Shown here: positions 41,305 to 50,785 of the stretch, piece by piece | Layout: every line of letters begins with the position of its first letter | Position numbering within the stretch: position 1 is the first letter of the stretch | Source of the DNA: DATGCT01 sp964495575 | GTDB taxonomy: Bacteria > Patescibacteriota > Minisyncoccia > UBA6257 > GWB1-50-10 | Length of the DNA: 61,046 nt | Direction: 5' to 3' | NCBI GenBank assembly: GCA_964495575.1 | Contig: CAZBVS010000001.1 | Coordinates: forward strand, 1 to 61,046 | Notes under the pieces: model-generated | What the model was told of the DNA's origin: nothing | The model's input: only the letters and a program-made list of their open reading frames with translations | Database searches by the model: none | Position numbers and translations under genes: made by a program

Positions 41305-43440
41305 ATGGCAAAAAAGAAAAGCAAAAAGAAAAAATCTAAAAAAGATAAGAAAAATGTTTTTTCTGACATTCACCCCGAAGTTAGAAAAAATGTTTCCGTA
41401 ATAACATTTTTAGCGTTAGCAATAATTTTCATATTAGCTTCTGTAGGTCAAGCCGGTCCTTGGGGGAGTAAGTTTTTTTCATTTTTCGATAAGCTTTTTG
41501 GCTGGGGATATTATTTACTCCCCTTAGTTTCATTTTTAATAGCCTTCTCTTTTCTTCTTCCCGAAGAAAGAAAATTTTGGAAAACAACTTTAATCAGCGC
41601 ATTATTTTTTGTAATTTCTGGATTAGGATTAATTGATATTTTGTCTCCAAAAAATGGAGGATTAACCGGTGCTTTAATTGGAGTTCTTGAAAACCCATTT
41701 GGGATTCCAGTCTCAATAATAATTACCGGCGGAATTTGCCTTACTACATTTTTAATTATTCTCAACCGACCGTTACATTTCACAAGTCTCTTCAAAAAAC
41801 TTAGAGAGAAAATAAAAAACACCTCACTAAAAGAAAAAAACCAAAAGCTAGAGTTTGGTATCTCAACCCCTATGGGAGAGGATGAAGAAGAATCAAAAGG
41901 TGAACCGGAAGAAGAAAAAGAAAATACTGAAGAAAAAAAATCTGGCTCAAAAGATAAACAGAAAGAAGACGAAGAGGAGGAACCAGAAGAAGACGAAGGG
42001 GAGGAAGATTTTGAGATTGAAACAAGAGAAAGTTCAGGTGATTATAACGCTCCGCCACTTTCAATCTTTATCTCAAAAAGTAAAAAACCAACCTCTGGAG
42101 ATCTGCGGGCCAACGCAAATATAATAAGAAGAACCTTAGACAGTTTTGGAATTCAAGTTGATATGGGTGAAGTCCAGGTTGGTCCAACCGTAACTCGTTA
42201 TACACTAAAACCAGCCGAGGGAGTTAAGCTTTCTAAGATCACCGGTCTTAATTCTGACCTGGCTCTTGCTTTGGCTGCCCACCCAATAAGAATTGAAGCT
42301 CCGATCCCGGGCAAGTCATTAGTAGGGATTGAGGTTCCAAACAAAAATGCAGCAGTAGTTAGACTTGGTAGTATTCTCGCTAAGAAGAAGTTTAAAAAAA
42401 CATCCCCTCTTACATTTGTATTAGGAAGGGGAGTTAATGGCGATCCAGTATTTGCAGATATTGCTAAGATGCCTCATGTTTTAATAGCTGGAGCAACTGG
42501 TAGTGGAAAAAGTATCTGTATCCATACATTGCTTCTTTCCCTCTTATACAAAAACTCCCCGGATGATCTAAGATTGGTTATGGTAGACCCTAAAAGAGTA
42601 GAGCTTTCTGTGTATGATGATATTCCTCATCTGATTTCCCCAGTTATTACCAAGAACAAAAAAGCGGTGGGTGCACTAAAGTGGGCAATCAACGAAATGG
42701 AAAGACGTTATGAGGTTCTACTTGATGCTGGAGCTAGAGATATAAAAAGTTTTAACAAAGGTAAAGGAGATCACATGCCTTACATATTAATAGTGATTGA
42801 TGAGTTGGCTGACCTTATGGCTTCATACGGTAGAGAGGTAGAAGGAGCTATTGTCCGACTAGCGCAGATGTCCCGGGCTGTAGGGATTCATTTGGTTGTC
42901 TCTACTCAAAGGCCTTCTGTGGAAGTAATTACTGGTTTGATTAAAGCTAACATCACAACCCGTATTGCTTTGCAGGTTGCTAGCGGGGTTGATTCAAGAA
43001 CAATTCTTGACTCCAACGGAGCTGAAAAATTATTAGGCAACGGAGACCTCCTGTTTATTTCCTCAGAGTCTTCTAAGCCTCAAAGAATACAAGGTTCATA
43101 TGTAACCGAGAAAGAGATTAAAAAAACAGTTAAGTACATAAAGAAGAATAATGAGTATGAAGAAGAGGAAGTAGACATGGATGAAAAGGATGATGCCTCT
43201 CCATCCGCAATAGATTTTGACAAGATAGAAAATGAAGAAGAAAAAGACGAGTTATATGATGAAGCGGTTAAAGTTGTTAAAAAAGCTGAAAAAGGATCCG
43301 CCTCTTTATTACAACGTCGTTTAAGAATTGGTTATGCTCGAGCAGCTCGTATCTTAGACAGCATGGAGAAGGAAGGCATAGTAGGTCCTCCGAGAGGTTC
43401 AAAGGCCAGGGAAGTTTATTTAGACGGTGAAGAGGAGTAA
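41305..43440 (+). CDS. ftsK: FtsK/SpoIIIE DNA translocase
   Basis: Pumps chromosomal DNA through the septum at division. 711 aa. A Lys-rich N-terminus (MAKKKSKKKKSKKDKKN) is followed by four membrane helices (about 30-160) and an acidic/basic linker (about 190-240). The motor has Walker A GATGSGKS at about 396-403, LRLVMVDPKRVELS, and Walker B YILIVIDELADLM. The C-terminal winged-helix gamma domain (about 645-705, LLQRRLRIGYARAARILD) recognises oriented DNA signals. It lies directly downstream of the parS-like array, and its last 14 nt overlap an upstream in-frame start of the RodZ-like gene. Confidence 0.97.
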   Translation: MAKKKSKKKKSKKDKKNVFSDIHPEVRKNVSVITFLALAIIFILASVGQAGPWGSKFFSFFDKLFGWGYYLLPLVSFLIAFSFLLPEERKFWKTTLISALFFVISGLGLIDILSPKNGGLTGALIGVLENPFGIPVSIIITGGICLTTFLIILNRPLHFTSLFKKLREKIKNTSLKEKNQKLEFGISTPMGEDEEESKGEPEEEKENTEEKKSGSKDKQKEDEEEEPEEDEGEEDFEIETRESSGDYNAPPLSIFISKSKKPTSGDLRANANIIRRTLDSFGIQVDMGEVQVGPTVTRYTLKPAEGVKLSKITGLNSDLALALAAHPIRIEAPIPGKSLVGIEVPNKNAAVVRLGSILAKKKFKKTSPLTFVLGRGVNGDPVFADIAKMPHVLIAGATGSGKSICIHTLLLSLLYKNSPDDLRLVMVDPKRVELSVYDDIPHLISPVITKNKKAVGALKWAINEMERRYEVLLDAGARDIKSFNKGKGDHMPYILIVIDELADLMASYGREVEGAIVRLAQMSRAVGIHLVVSTQRPSVEVITGLIKANITTRIALQVASGVDSRTILDSNGAEKLLGNGDLLFISSESSKPQRIQGSYVTEKEIKKTVKYIKKNNEYEEEEVDMDEKDDASPSAIDFDKIENEEEKDELYDEAVKVVKKAEKGSASLLQRRLRIGYARAARILDSMEKEGIVGPPRGSKAREVYLDGEEE

Positions 43441-43468
43441 AATAAAAAGTAGAGAAGAAACAAAAAAA

Positions 43469-44179
43469 ATGGCTAATAATTCTCAAAAAAATTTTTCATC
43501 AATATTGATAGAAGCGATGAAGGCTCAAGGAATGAATGAATCACAGTTAGCTGATGCAACAGGCATCTCTGAAAGATTCATCAAGCTTTTGATAAAGAAT
43601 GATCTTAAAAAACTTCCTCCCGCACCTTATCTCCACGGCTATATTTTAAAAATAGCTGACGTTGTTGACATGGACGGAGAAAAAATCTGGGAAAGATATT
43701 TTAAAAATAATAACAATCTAAGGTCTTCCGGTAACACAGATCATCTACCTAAAAATAGATTCTCTGTTTCTAAAATAAACACCAAGATCTTCTTAGGTGT
43801 TATTGTAATAATTGCAGTAATCGCTTATTTCATAATCCGAAGCTTTTTGGGGGTTGATATTGCCCGAGAGTTGAACCTTGAAGGCTTCAATGAAGAGCCT
43901 GTAATTTCTGAAGAAGCCTCTTACAACATCAAAGGAAATATTAGCCCTAAGTACCAGTTGAAAATTAACCAACAATCTGTTTATCCTGAAAGTGATGGAG
44001 ACTTTTCAAAAACGATAGATCTCAGCCCAGGATTTAATACCGTAATGTTTAACATTAAAGGACCCCTAAAAAGAGAAGAAAAGATTGCTAAAGAAATATA
44101 TTACAAAACAGATAATCAAGAAAATATTGAACAAGCAACTACAACATCAGTTACCACCTCGTCTACAATTAATAACTAA
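43469..44179 (+). CDS. RodZ-like helix-turn-helix membrane protein
   Basis: 236 aa from the ATG at 43469 (MANNSQKNFSS); an earlier ATG at 43427 inside ftsK is possible but adds only a basic extension. The HTH (about 18-75, LADATGISERFIKLLI; LHGYILKIADVVDMD) matches the XRE-type domain of RodZ, which binds MreB in rod-shape control. A membrane helix follows at about 112-132 and then an exported beta domain (YNIKGNISPKYQLKINQQS) resembling an Ig-like fold. The order cytoplasmic HTH, TM, periplasmic beta is the RodZ layout. No mreB is in the window. Confidence 0.78.
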   Translation: MANNSQKNFSSILIEAMKAQGMNESQLADATGISERFIKLLIKNDLKKLPPAPYLHGYILKIADVVDMDGEKIWERYFKNNNNLRSSGNTDHLPKNRFSVSKINTKIFLGVIVIIAVIAYFIIRSFLGVDIARELNLEGFNEEPVISEEASYNIKGNISPKYQLKINQQSVYPESDGDFSKTIDLSPGFNTVMFNIKGPLKREEKIAKEIYYKTDNQENIEQATTTSVTTSSTINN

Positions 44180-44187
44180 ATAATTTA

Positions 44188-45240
44188 ATGGCAAAAAAGA
44201 AAAAGAAAAAAAAGAAGAAAAAAAAGAAAAAAAAGGATAAAGACATCGAAGAGTTAAAGGACTCCCTTCAATCTCAATATGGGGAAGGGGCCATAATGAA
44301 ATTAGGTGACCAAAAGAAGATTGACGTAGAAAGTATTCCATCTGGTTCATTTTCTCTTGATATTGCTTTAGGTGTAGGCGGCCTTCCAAAAGGAAGAGTA
44401 GTTGAGATATACGGACCTGAATCAAGTGGAAAAACAACTCTTGCTCTTCACGCTATTGCCGAGACTCAAAAGCAGGATGGTAAAGCTGCCTTTATTGATG
44501 CCGAACATGCTCTTGATCCTGAGTATGCAAAAAAGATTGGTGTTAAAGTTAACGAATTAATAATTTCTCAACCGGACAGCGGAGACGAGGCTCTAAACAT
44601 TTTAGAAGACATTGTTCGTTCTGGGGCGGTAGACGTAGTAGTTATAGACTCTGTAGCTGCCCTTACTCCTAAAGAAGAAATAGAAGGAGAGATGGGGGAT
44701 AAGCATGTTGGTTTACAGGCCCGACTTATGTCCCAAGCTCTTAGAAAGATAACCTCCGTTGCAGGCAAATCTAAAACCATTGTAATCTTTATCAATCAAA
44801 TCAGAATGAAGATTGGGGTTATGTATGGAAACCCTGAAACCACTCCTGGTGGTCGTGCTCTTAAATTCTATTCCTCAGTTCGACTTGATATTCGTAGAAA
44901 AGCTCAGATTAAGAAGAAGGATGAGGTCGTAGGCAACAGAGCAAAGGTTAAGGTAGTTAAGAATAAGGTAGCTCCTCCGTTTAAAATAGCTGAGTTTGAT
45001 ATCCTTTATGGTAAAGGTATTTCATATGAAAGCGATGTTTTAAATACCGCTTTAAAATATGGCGTAGCTAAAAGAAAAGGACCTAGCTATAGATACGACG
45101 GAGAAAGCATTGCTGTAGGTTTTGATAACGCAAGAAGAGAATTACAAAAAGACACCGAGCTTCTTGAAGAGATAATGGAAAAAACTAAGGAAGCTATAAA
45201 AGAAGCCAATGAATCAAAGGAAAAAGAAGATGATGATTAA
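44188..45240 (+). CDS. recA: Recombinase RecA with polylysine N-terminus
   Basis: Strand-exchange ATPase central to homologous recombination. 350 aa. Walker A is GPESSGKT (76-83), Walker B VVVIDSVAALTP (about 150-161), loop L2 FINQIRMKIGVMYGNPETTPGG (about 206-227, key residues only), and the C-terminal domain ends in an acidic tail. The first 16 residues are MA followed by 14 consecutive Lys, encoded by A-rich runs, before the normal RecA start region DKDIEELKDSLQSQYGEGA. The gene starts 8 nt after the RodZ-like stop. Confidence 0.98.
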   Translation: MAKKKKKKKKKKKKKKDKDIEELKDSLQSQYGEGAIMKLGDQKKIDVESIPSGSFSLDIALGVGGLPKGRVVEIYGPESSGKTTLALHAIAETQKQDGKAAFIDAEHALDPEYAKKIGVKVNELIISQPDSGDEALNILEDIVRSGAVDVVVIDSVAALTPKEEIEGEMGDKHVGLQARLMSQALRKITSVAGKSKTIVIFINQIRMKIGVMYGNPETTPGGRALKFYSSVRLDIRRKAQIKKKDEVVGNRAKVKVVKNKVAPPFKIAEFDILYGKGISYESDVLNTALKYGVAKRKGPSYRYDGESIAVGFDNARRELQKDTELLEEIMEKTKEAIKEANESKEKEDDD

Positions 45241-45248
45241 ATAAAAAT

Positions 45249-45608
45249 ATGAAATTTATCGGCAAACTTTTTATATCAGTAGTTTCTAATATTGTAGCGA
45301 TTATGGCTTCCGCCTATTTCATACAAGACTTTATTTTTGAAGGAGATTTTATAGATCTCGTTACAGCTGCTGCAGTATTTACAGTAATTAATTTACTCTT
45401 AAGACCTGTTTTAAAATTACTATTTGGTCCACTTATTGTTTTAACGTTAGGACTTTTCGTTATTGTTATAAATGCTCTCACTATATACATTCTTGACATT
45501 ATAAGTGGAAGCCTTACAATACAGGGGTACTTACCACTGATTATCGCTACTATTATATTCAGTGTTGTAAACAGCTTTATAAATATTTCAGCACGTTGGG
45601 TTAAATAA
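45249..45608 (+). CDS. Phage-holin-like membrane protein (PF04020 type)
   Basis: 119 aa with four membrane helices (about 8-26, 34-55, 60-80, 88-112). The block VFTVINLLLRPVLKLLFGPL followed by LTLGLFVIVINALTIYIL matches the 'four-TM phage holin superfamily IV' family, widely found in bacterial chromosomes with no known holin activity. It sits between recA (8 nt) and secG (3 nt). Role unknown. Confidence 0.85.
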   Translation: MKFIGKLFISVVSNIVAIMASAYFIQDFIFEGDFIDLVTAAAVFTVINLLLRPVLKLLFGPLIVLTLGLFVIVINALTIYILDIISGSLTIQGYLPLIIATIIFSVVNSFINISARWVK

Positions 45609-45611
45609 ATT

Positions 45612-45821
45612 ATGTTAACTATTTTACAAGTTATTGTATCCGTCGCTTTAATCGTTTTTGTTTTATTACAAGAACGAGCCAGTGGCCTTGGAGCCATGGG
45701 CGGAGGTGGTGGAGGAACCCCTTATCAAACCAGAAGGGGAATGGAAAAGTTTATATACTGGGGGACAATCGTGCTTGCCTTTGCATTTGTGGTTTTAGCT
45801 ATTCTTAATCTTGTTTATTAA
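45612..45821 (+). CDS. secG: SecG subunit of the Sec translocase
   Basis: 69 aa, normal length. Two membrane helices (about 2-20 and 48-68) are separated by the glycine-rich cytoplasmic loop typical of SecG (RASGLGAMGGGGGGTPYQTRRG). It stimulates SecYEG-dependent export. Tail gene of the ftsK-recA run; 92 nt of AT-rich sequence follow before the next gene. Confidence 0.93.
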   Translation: MLTILQVIVSVALIVFVLLQERASGLGAMGGGGGGTPYQTRRGMEKFIYWGTIVLAFAFVVLAILNLVY

Positions 45822-45913
45822 TAAGCGTTTAAAAACAATTTTCTAATTTAGTACCATTTTTTTAATACAAGAATTTGGTAATCTTATAAATAATAAACTC
45901 TAATAATTTCTGT

Positions 45914-47554
45914 ATGAAAATTCCTAAACTTATTTTTTCCTCTTTATCAAGCTTTGAGCGTAAGCTTTTTACTGCGTTATTTGTTTTATTCTTAATAGCG
46001 GTAGCTTCTAGAGGAGTTATTGCGATTAATAAAAACAGTGATTTTGTTCCGGTAAGAGGCGGTTATTATAAAGAAGGGATTGTTGGTCAACCAACCGCTA
46101 TAAACCCAGTAATCTCTGATAAATCCGTTGATCAAGCTCTAAGTTCATTAGTCTATGCCGACATTAAAGACCTAAAGTCTAATATTGAGGTTAAGAACGG
46201 AGCAAAAACTTATATCTTAAAACTAAAAGAAGATTTAAAGTGGAGTGATAACAAACCTCTTACCAGTGATGATATTATTTTCACCATCAAAACTATTCAG
46301 AATCCTGAAATTCAGTCTCCATATTACAAAACCTGGAAAGGGATTGTGATAGAGAGAATAAGTGAGTTGCAGATTAAATTTACTCTCCCTGGACCGTATG
46401 TTTATTTCGAAGATAACATTAATAAACTACCCGTAATTCCTAAGCATATTTTTGGAGAAATTCCAGCGTCTAACATTCGACTGTCTTCGTATAATCTAGA
46501 GCCAGTATCAAGCGGCCCATATGTTTTCAAAAACTTTTCTAAAAAAAGAAATGGCTTTATAACCGAGTACCACTTTAAGATAAATAACAAGTTTGCCGGT
46601 GATAAACCATATATTAAAGATTTTTATTTCCGATTTTACAACAATAACGCTGAATTATTAAGCGATTTTAAAACAAGAAAAATAGATGGTTTTAGTATTT
46701 CTGGACTACCTGACAAAAGAGTTAAAAACCTTCCTAAAGCAGTGATTGAAAATGTTTCTATCCCTCGTTACTACGCTATCTTCTTTAACCCTAAATCAAC
46801 CTCTATCTTAAAAAATGATGAATTTCGAAAAGCTCTTTCTATCTCAATAGATCGGAAGAAACTTGCTAACGAAGTTTTATCCAATGAAACAAAAGCCTTA
46901 AATAATCTATCTGATCTTGTTGAAGAAAATTCAGTCTTACCACCTAATAAAAACAAGGCTGAAGAAATAATTTCTGATATAAAGAATGATCAAGAAGGAG
47001 ACTTAACATTTGAGATTATTGTCCCTGAAGTTGATTTTATAAAGGAAACTGCTGAATTTATAAAACAGGAGTGGGAATCAGTAGGAATTGATAATGTTCA
47101 GATTGTTTCCTTAAAGAATAATGATTTTCATGACGCGGTTATCAGAGAAAGAAACTATGAAGCTGTTGTCTTCGGAAATGTTTTAAAAAATTCTCTAGAC
47201 TTATTCCCATTTTGGCATTCCTCGGAAAGGTTTTATCCAGGATTCAATCTTTCTTTCTATTCCAACGATAAAGTAGATACTATCCTGGAAAACATTCGAC
47301 AGACAAAAGATGAAGAAAAAAGAAAAAAAGAATTTTTGGAAGCTTCTGAGATAATCCATGATGATTATCCCGCAGTATTCTTGTACTCTCTTCCTTACAC
47401 CTACGCTCACCATGAACGACTTTATGGTTTTGATTTAAGTAATGATATATCAAGTGCCAGTGATCGTTTTGAAAACGTTAATGAGTGGTATGTGACCCGA
47501 GCTAGGGTAATTAAAGAAGATAATACAGTTACTACCTCAACCTCCGCAAATTAA
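45914..47554 (+). CDS. Family 5 extracellular solute-binding protein (peptide type), TM-anchored
   Basis: 546 aa. The SBP family 5 signature is visible as YKEGIVGQPTAINPVIS, YADIKDLKSNIEVKNGAKT, LKEDLKWSDNKPLTSDDIIF and the domain with ALSISIDRKKLANEVL. These bind peptides or related solutes for ABC importers. The N-terminus has a membrane helix (about 18-36) and no lipobox Cys, so the protein is anchored by the helix and not by lipid. No permease or ATPase genes are adjacent, so its partner, if any, is elsewhere. A short Thr/Ser-rich tail ends it. Confidence 0.93.
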   Translation: MKIPKLIFSSLSSFERKLFTALFVLFLIAVASRGVIAINKNSDFVPVRGGYYKEGIVGQPTAINPVISDKSVDQALSSLVYADIKDLKSNIEVKNGAKTYILKLKEDLKWSDNKPLTSDDIIFTIKTIQNPEIQSPYYKTWKGIVIERISELQIKFTLPGPYVYFEDNINKLPVIPKHIFGEIPASNIRLSSYNLEPVSSGPYVFKNFSKKRNGFITEYHFKINNKFAGDKPYIKDFYFRFYNNNAELLSDFKTRKIDGFSISGLPDKRVKNLPKAVIENVSIPRYYAIFFNPKSTSILKNDEFRKALSISIDRKKLANEVLSNETKALNNLSDLVEENSVLPPNKNKAEEIISDIKNDQEGDLTFEIIVPEVDFIKETAEFIKQEWESVGIDNVQIVSLKNNDFHDAVIRERNYEAVVFGNVLKNSLDLFPFWHSSERFYPGFNLSFYSNDKVDTILENIRQTKDEEKRKKEFLEASEIIHDDYPAVFLYSLPYTYAHHERLYGFDLSNDISSASDRFENVNEWYVTRARVIKEDNTVTTSTSAN

Positions 47555-47561
47555 AATAAAT

Positions 47562-47646
47562 GCTCTTGTGGTGGAATTGGCAGACACGCAGCGTTCAGAT
47601 CGCTGTCCGCTTAAAGCGGGTGGAGGTTCAAATCCTTTCAAGAGCA
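47562..47646 (+). tRNA. tRNA-Leu(CAG)
   Basis: 85 nt, class II. Acceptor GCTCTTG/CAAGAGC, discriminator A. Anticodon arm CAGCG-TTCAGAT-CGCTG gives CAG. Variable arm GTCCGCTTAAAGCGGGT. T loop TTCAAAT. Confidence 0.95.
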
Positions 47647-47696
47647 CAACTAAATTTAGTCGAAATTAATTTAAAACATTTTTAAATAAAAATAAA

Positions 47697-49499
47697 ATGT
47701 CTAAAAAACAAAAAACAAAAAAGAAAAAAAACAAAAAGGTCCATCCCAAAAATAAAATTGGGAAACCTAAAGCTATGAGAGTTACCCAGATGGAAAAGAC
47801 TAACATAAAGCCATCTATGAAAAAGAAACCTAAAGGAGAGATGGTTAGGTTCTGTGCTCTTGGTGGTCTAGAGGAGATCGGTCGTAATATGATGTTTCTT
47901 GAGTATAAAGACGAGATTCTAATTATCGATATGGGGCTTCAGTTCCCTGAAGATGAAACTCCTGGGATTGATTTCATTATCCCTAACACCAAGTATCTTG
48001 AAATGAAAAAGAAAAAGATAAAAGGAGTTATTATTACCCATGGTCATTATGATCACATTGGTGCTATTCCTTACTTACTAGATCGATTAGGAAATCCAAA
48101 GATATACACCACCGAGCTTACTAAAGAAGTGATTAAAAAAAGACAAGGAGATTTTCCAAACTCTCCTAAGCCTATTTTTGAAACAGTTAAACCCGAAGAA
48201 ACACATCAGATATCTGAAAACTTCAAGGTTGAATTTTTTGGGGTTGAACATAATATTCCAGAAGGGGTCGGTCTTCTTATCCACACCCCTATCGGAAAAG
48301 TAGTTCACCCTGGTGAATTTAAATTCGATTATGACAAAGAGGGTAATCCTAAACATCTGGATATCTGGGATAAACTAGGTGAACAAGATATCCACACTTT
48401 AATGTTAGACTCGACTGGGTCTGAGACTCCTGGTTTTTCTGTCTCGGAAAGAGTTGTTGAAGAAGAACTTGAAAAATTATTCAAAAAAGCAGAAGGTAGG
48501 ATAATTGTTAGCACCTTCTCTTCTTTATTAGACCGCCTTAAGGAAATAATAAAGATAGCAGAAAAGATGAACAAAGTTGTTGCTATCTCAGGTTACTCTA
48601 TGCAGTCCAACCTTGATATTGCTAAACGCCTTGGTTTCATAAAAACCAAGAAAGACACTCTAGTACCTTTGAAGGATATTAATAAGTATCCTGACAACAA
48701 GGTTATGATTCTCTCTACCGGAGCTCAAGGAGAAGAAAACGCTAGCTTAATGAGGATTGCTAACGGAGAACATAAACATATCTCTATCAAAGATGATGAT
48801 ACCGTAATTCTTTCCTCCTCGGTTGTCCCTGGGAACGAAAAGAGTGTTCAAGACCTCAAGGATAACCTTACCCGACAAGGAGCAAGCATCTATGATTATA
48901 AAATGCTTGATATCCACTCTTCTGGTCACGCTCCCCAAGAAGAGTTAAAAACTGTTATGAAAAAAGTAGATCCAAAGTTCTTCCTACCTATTCACGGCTT
49001 TTATTTCATGCGTAAAAGGAACGCTTTAATGGCTCAAGAAACAATAGGACTAGATCCTAAGAATACAATTTTATCTGATAACGGGTTGATTGTAGAGTTC
49101 AAGAAAGACTCCGTTGAGATCACCGGAGAGCAGGTTCCATCATCTTATGTCTTAGTGGACGGCTTAGGGGTAGGAGATATAGGAGAGGTTGTACTAAGAG
49201 ATAGACGGACTTTAGCTGAAGAAGGGATGGTTGTTCTTATTACAACAATCAGTAAGAAAAATGGAAAGGTTCTGAAAAGCCCTGATATTATATCCCGTGG
49301 CTTTGTTTATCTGAAAGATAATAAAGGGCTTCTTAATAAAGTCCGTCGAAAAATAAGAGGAATCATCGGCAGGATACCAAATCGTCAGTCTCTTGATATA
49401 GATTATGTAAAAACTCTTATCCAAGATCAGATCGGTAAGTATCTTTATAAAAGAACTAAAAGACGACCAATGATTCTTCCTGTTATTATTGAAGTTTAA
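47697..49499 (+). CDS. rnj: Ribonuclease J
   Basis: Metallo-beta-lactamase fold endo/5'-3' exoribonuclease. 600 aa. After a 50-residue Lys-rich N-terminal extension the MBL core begins at EMVRFCALGGLEEIGRNM. The zinc motif HGHYDH is at 115-120, with GTGAQGEE-type motif STGAQGEENA and HSSGHAPQEELK further on and the beta-CASP domain between. The C-terminal segment has GLGVGDIGEVVLRDR. With pnp and the NYN protein it gives the cell a Gram-positive-like RNA decay set; no RNase E was seen. It starts 51 nt after tRNA-Leu. Confidence 0.96.
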   Translation: MSKKQKTKKKKNKKVHPKNKIGKPKAMRVTQMEKTNIKPSMKKKPKGEMVRFCALGGLEEIGRNMMFLEYKDEILIIDMGLQFPEDETPGIDFIIPNTKYLEMKKKKIKGVIITHGHYDHIGAIPYLLDRLGNPKIYTTELTKEVIKKRQGDFPNSPKPIFETVKPEETHQISENFKVEFFGVEHNIPEGVGLLIHTPIGKVVHPGEFKFDYDKEGNPKHLDIWDKLGEQDIHTLMLDSTGSETPGFSVSERVVEEELEKLFKKAEGRIIVSTFSSLLDRLKEIIKIAEKMNKVVAISGYSMQSNLDIAKRLGFIKTKKDTLVPLKDINKYPDNKVMILSTGAQGEENASLMRIANGEHKHISIKDDDTVILSSSVVPGNEKSVQDLKDNLTRQGASIYDYKMLDIHSSGHAPQEELKTVMKKVDPKFFLPIHGFYFMRKRNALMAQETIGLDPKNTILSDNGLIVEFKKDSVEITGEQVPSSYVLVDGLGVGDIGEVVLRDRRTLAEEGMVVLITTISKKNGKVLKSPDIISRGFVYLKDNKGLLNKVRRKIRGIIGRIPNRQSLDIDYVKTLIQDQIGKYLYKRTKRRPMILPVIIEV

Positions 49500-49546
49500 T
49501 TTTATATTTTGATTTTCTTGGAGATGAAGGCTAAAATAAAATCATC

Positions 49547-50521
49547 ATGAGTAAACCCATTTTAATATCAGGAATTCAGCCTACTGGGCGTCTTCATGTT
49601 GGAAATTATCTTGGAGCAATTAAAAATTTTAAAAAACTTCAAGATTCAGGTGATTACCAACCTTATTTTTTCGTGGCTGACCTCCATTCATTAACTACTG
49701 AATTCGATCCTAACGAAAAACGAGACCAGGTTAGAGAGATAATAAGAACTTACCTTAAAGCTGGTCTTGATCCAAAAGAATCAACTATTTTCGTTCAGTC
49801 TGAGATTCCTCCTAACGTTGAGCTAAGCTGGATTCTTTCCACAGTTACTCCTTACGGAATGCTTTCCCGAATGACTCAGTTTAAGAAGAAAAGTAAAAAT
49901 CAAAAAAACAATATTAACGCCGGCCTATTCTTCTATCCTGTATTAATGGCAGCGGATATTGTTTTATATGATGCTCAGTACGTTCCTGTAGGAGAAGATC
50001 AGATTCAACACCTCGAATTTACCAGAGAGATAGTGAGAAAATTTAATAACCGGTACGGTGATATCTTTAAAGAACCTGAAGAGCTACTGACTCATACTTC
50101 AAGGTTAATGAGCCTTACTGATCCAGAAAACAAAATGTCCAAATCTTCCCCTAAAGGATGTCTATTCCTTGATGATTCGCCTAAAGAGATAAAGAAAAAG
50201 ATTATGTCTGCCGTAACTGATTCCGGCAAAGAGATAAAGTATGACGAAAAGAATAAAAAGGCAGTTTCCAACTTGATGAATATTTACCACGCTTTTTCTG
50301 GTAAAAAGATAAAAGAAATTGAAAAAGAGTTTGAAGGAAAAGGATACGGTGATTTTAAAAAGACTTTAGCAGAACTAGTTACTAAAAAGCTGGAACCGTT
50401 CCGTGAAGAAAAATACTCGGATAAAGAAATTGAAAAAATAATTAAACAAGGGAATAAAAAAGCTTTAAAAAGAGCAGATAAGAAGATTAAAAAAGTCAAA
50501 AAAGCTCTAGGTTTGTTGTAA
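49547..50521 (+). CDS. trpS: Tryptophan--tRNA ligase
   Basis: Class Ic synthetase. 324 aa, normal. HIGH-type HVGN at 17-20 in SGIQPTGRLHVGNYLGA; KMSKS at about 197-201 (NKMSKSSPKG). FVADLHSLTTEFDP and YPVLMAADIVLYDAQYVPVGEDQ are the standard substrate-binding blocks. The C-terminal 30 residues are a run of Lys-rich helix (KKALKRADKKIKKVKKALG). Terminator at 50543. Confidence 0.97.
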   Translation: MSKPILISGIQPTGRLHVGNYLGAIKNFKKLQDSGDYQPYFFVADLHSLTTEFDPNEKRDQVREIIRTYLKAGLDPKESTIFVQSEIPPNVELSWILSTVTPYGMLSRMTQFKKKSKNQKNNINAGLFFYPVLMAADIVLYDAQYVPVGEDQIQHLEFTREIVRKFNNRYGDIFKEPEELLTHTSRLMSLTDPENKMSKSSPKGCLFLDDSPKEIKKKIMSAVTDSGKEIKYDEKNKKAVSNLMNIYHAFSGKKIKEIEKEFEGKGYGDFKKTLAELVTKKLEPFREEKYSDKEIEKIIKQGNKKALKRADKKIKKVKKALGLL

Positions 50522-50542
50522 ATAAAAATAAATAAAAATATT

Positions 50543-50563
50543 CCCCAGCAAATAATGCTGGGG
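50543..50563. terminator. Terminator after trpS
   Basis: CCCCAGC-AAATAAT-GCTGGGG, 7-bp stem, serving trpS (plus) and possibly the minus-strand tRNA-like RNA, which has AATATTTTTATTT after it. Confidence 0.8.
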
Positions 50564-50591
50564 GGTCTTAATTTTTAAAAGAAGCCTTACG

Positions 50592-50669
50592 TGGCAGCAC
50601 AGGGATTCGAACCCTGCAACGACCTTGTTATTCTCGGCCGCACCTGCTGACAGCGCCAGCTTAACTGCC
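50592..50669 (-). tRNA. tRNA-like gene with abnormal anticodon arm
   Basis: Acceptor GGCAGTT/TGCTGCC (six pairs, last a G-U, then a U-U mismatch), D-like arm GCTG-GCGCTGT-CAGC, and a canonical T arm CAGGG-TTCGAAT-CCCTG. The expected anticodon arm is CGGCC/GGTCG with an 11-nt loop (GAGAATAACAA) in place of 7 nt, and there are extra bases on both sides. No CCA is encoded. A strong promoter lies just upstream and a terminator downstream, so it is expressed. It may be a divergent tRNA of unassigned identity or a tRNA-like RNA. Confidence 0.5.
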
Positions 50670-50685
50670 TTGCTTCGCTATATTG

Positions 50686-50713
50686 ATTATATCACTTTTT
50701 TATCTCAAGTCAA
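50686..50713 (-). promoter_or_regulatory. Strong promoter of the 50.6-kb tRNA-like gene
   Basis: TTGACT, 16-nt spacer, TATAAT on the minus strand (TATAAT at 50686-50691). Predicted start near 50679, about 10 nt before the tRNA-like 5' end. Confidence 0.8.
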
Positions 50714-50737
50714 CAGTGTGACAGATAAGCAAGTATC

Positions 50738-50768
50738 AAAAAAACCGGCCCTCAAAGGCCGGTTTTTT
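50738..50768 (-). terminator. Terminator of rpsA
   Basis: AAAAAACCGGCC / GGCCGGTTTTTT, 12-bp stem with a 6-nt loop, 18 nt past the rpsA stop codon; T-run on both strands. Confidence 0.93.
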
Positions 50769-50785
50769 ATATAGAAGCTTGCTTT

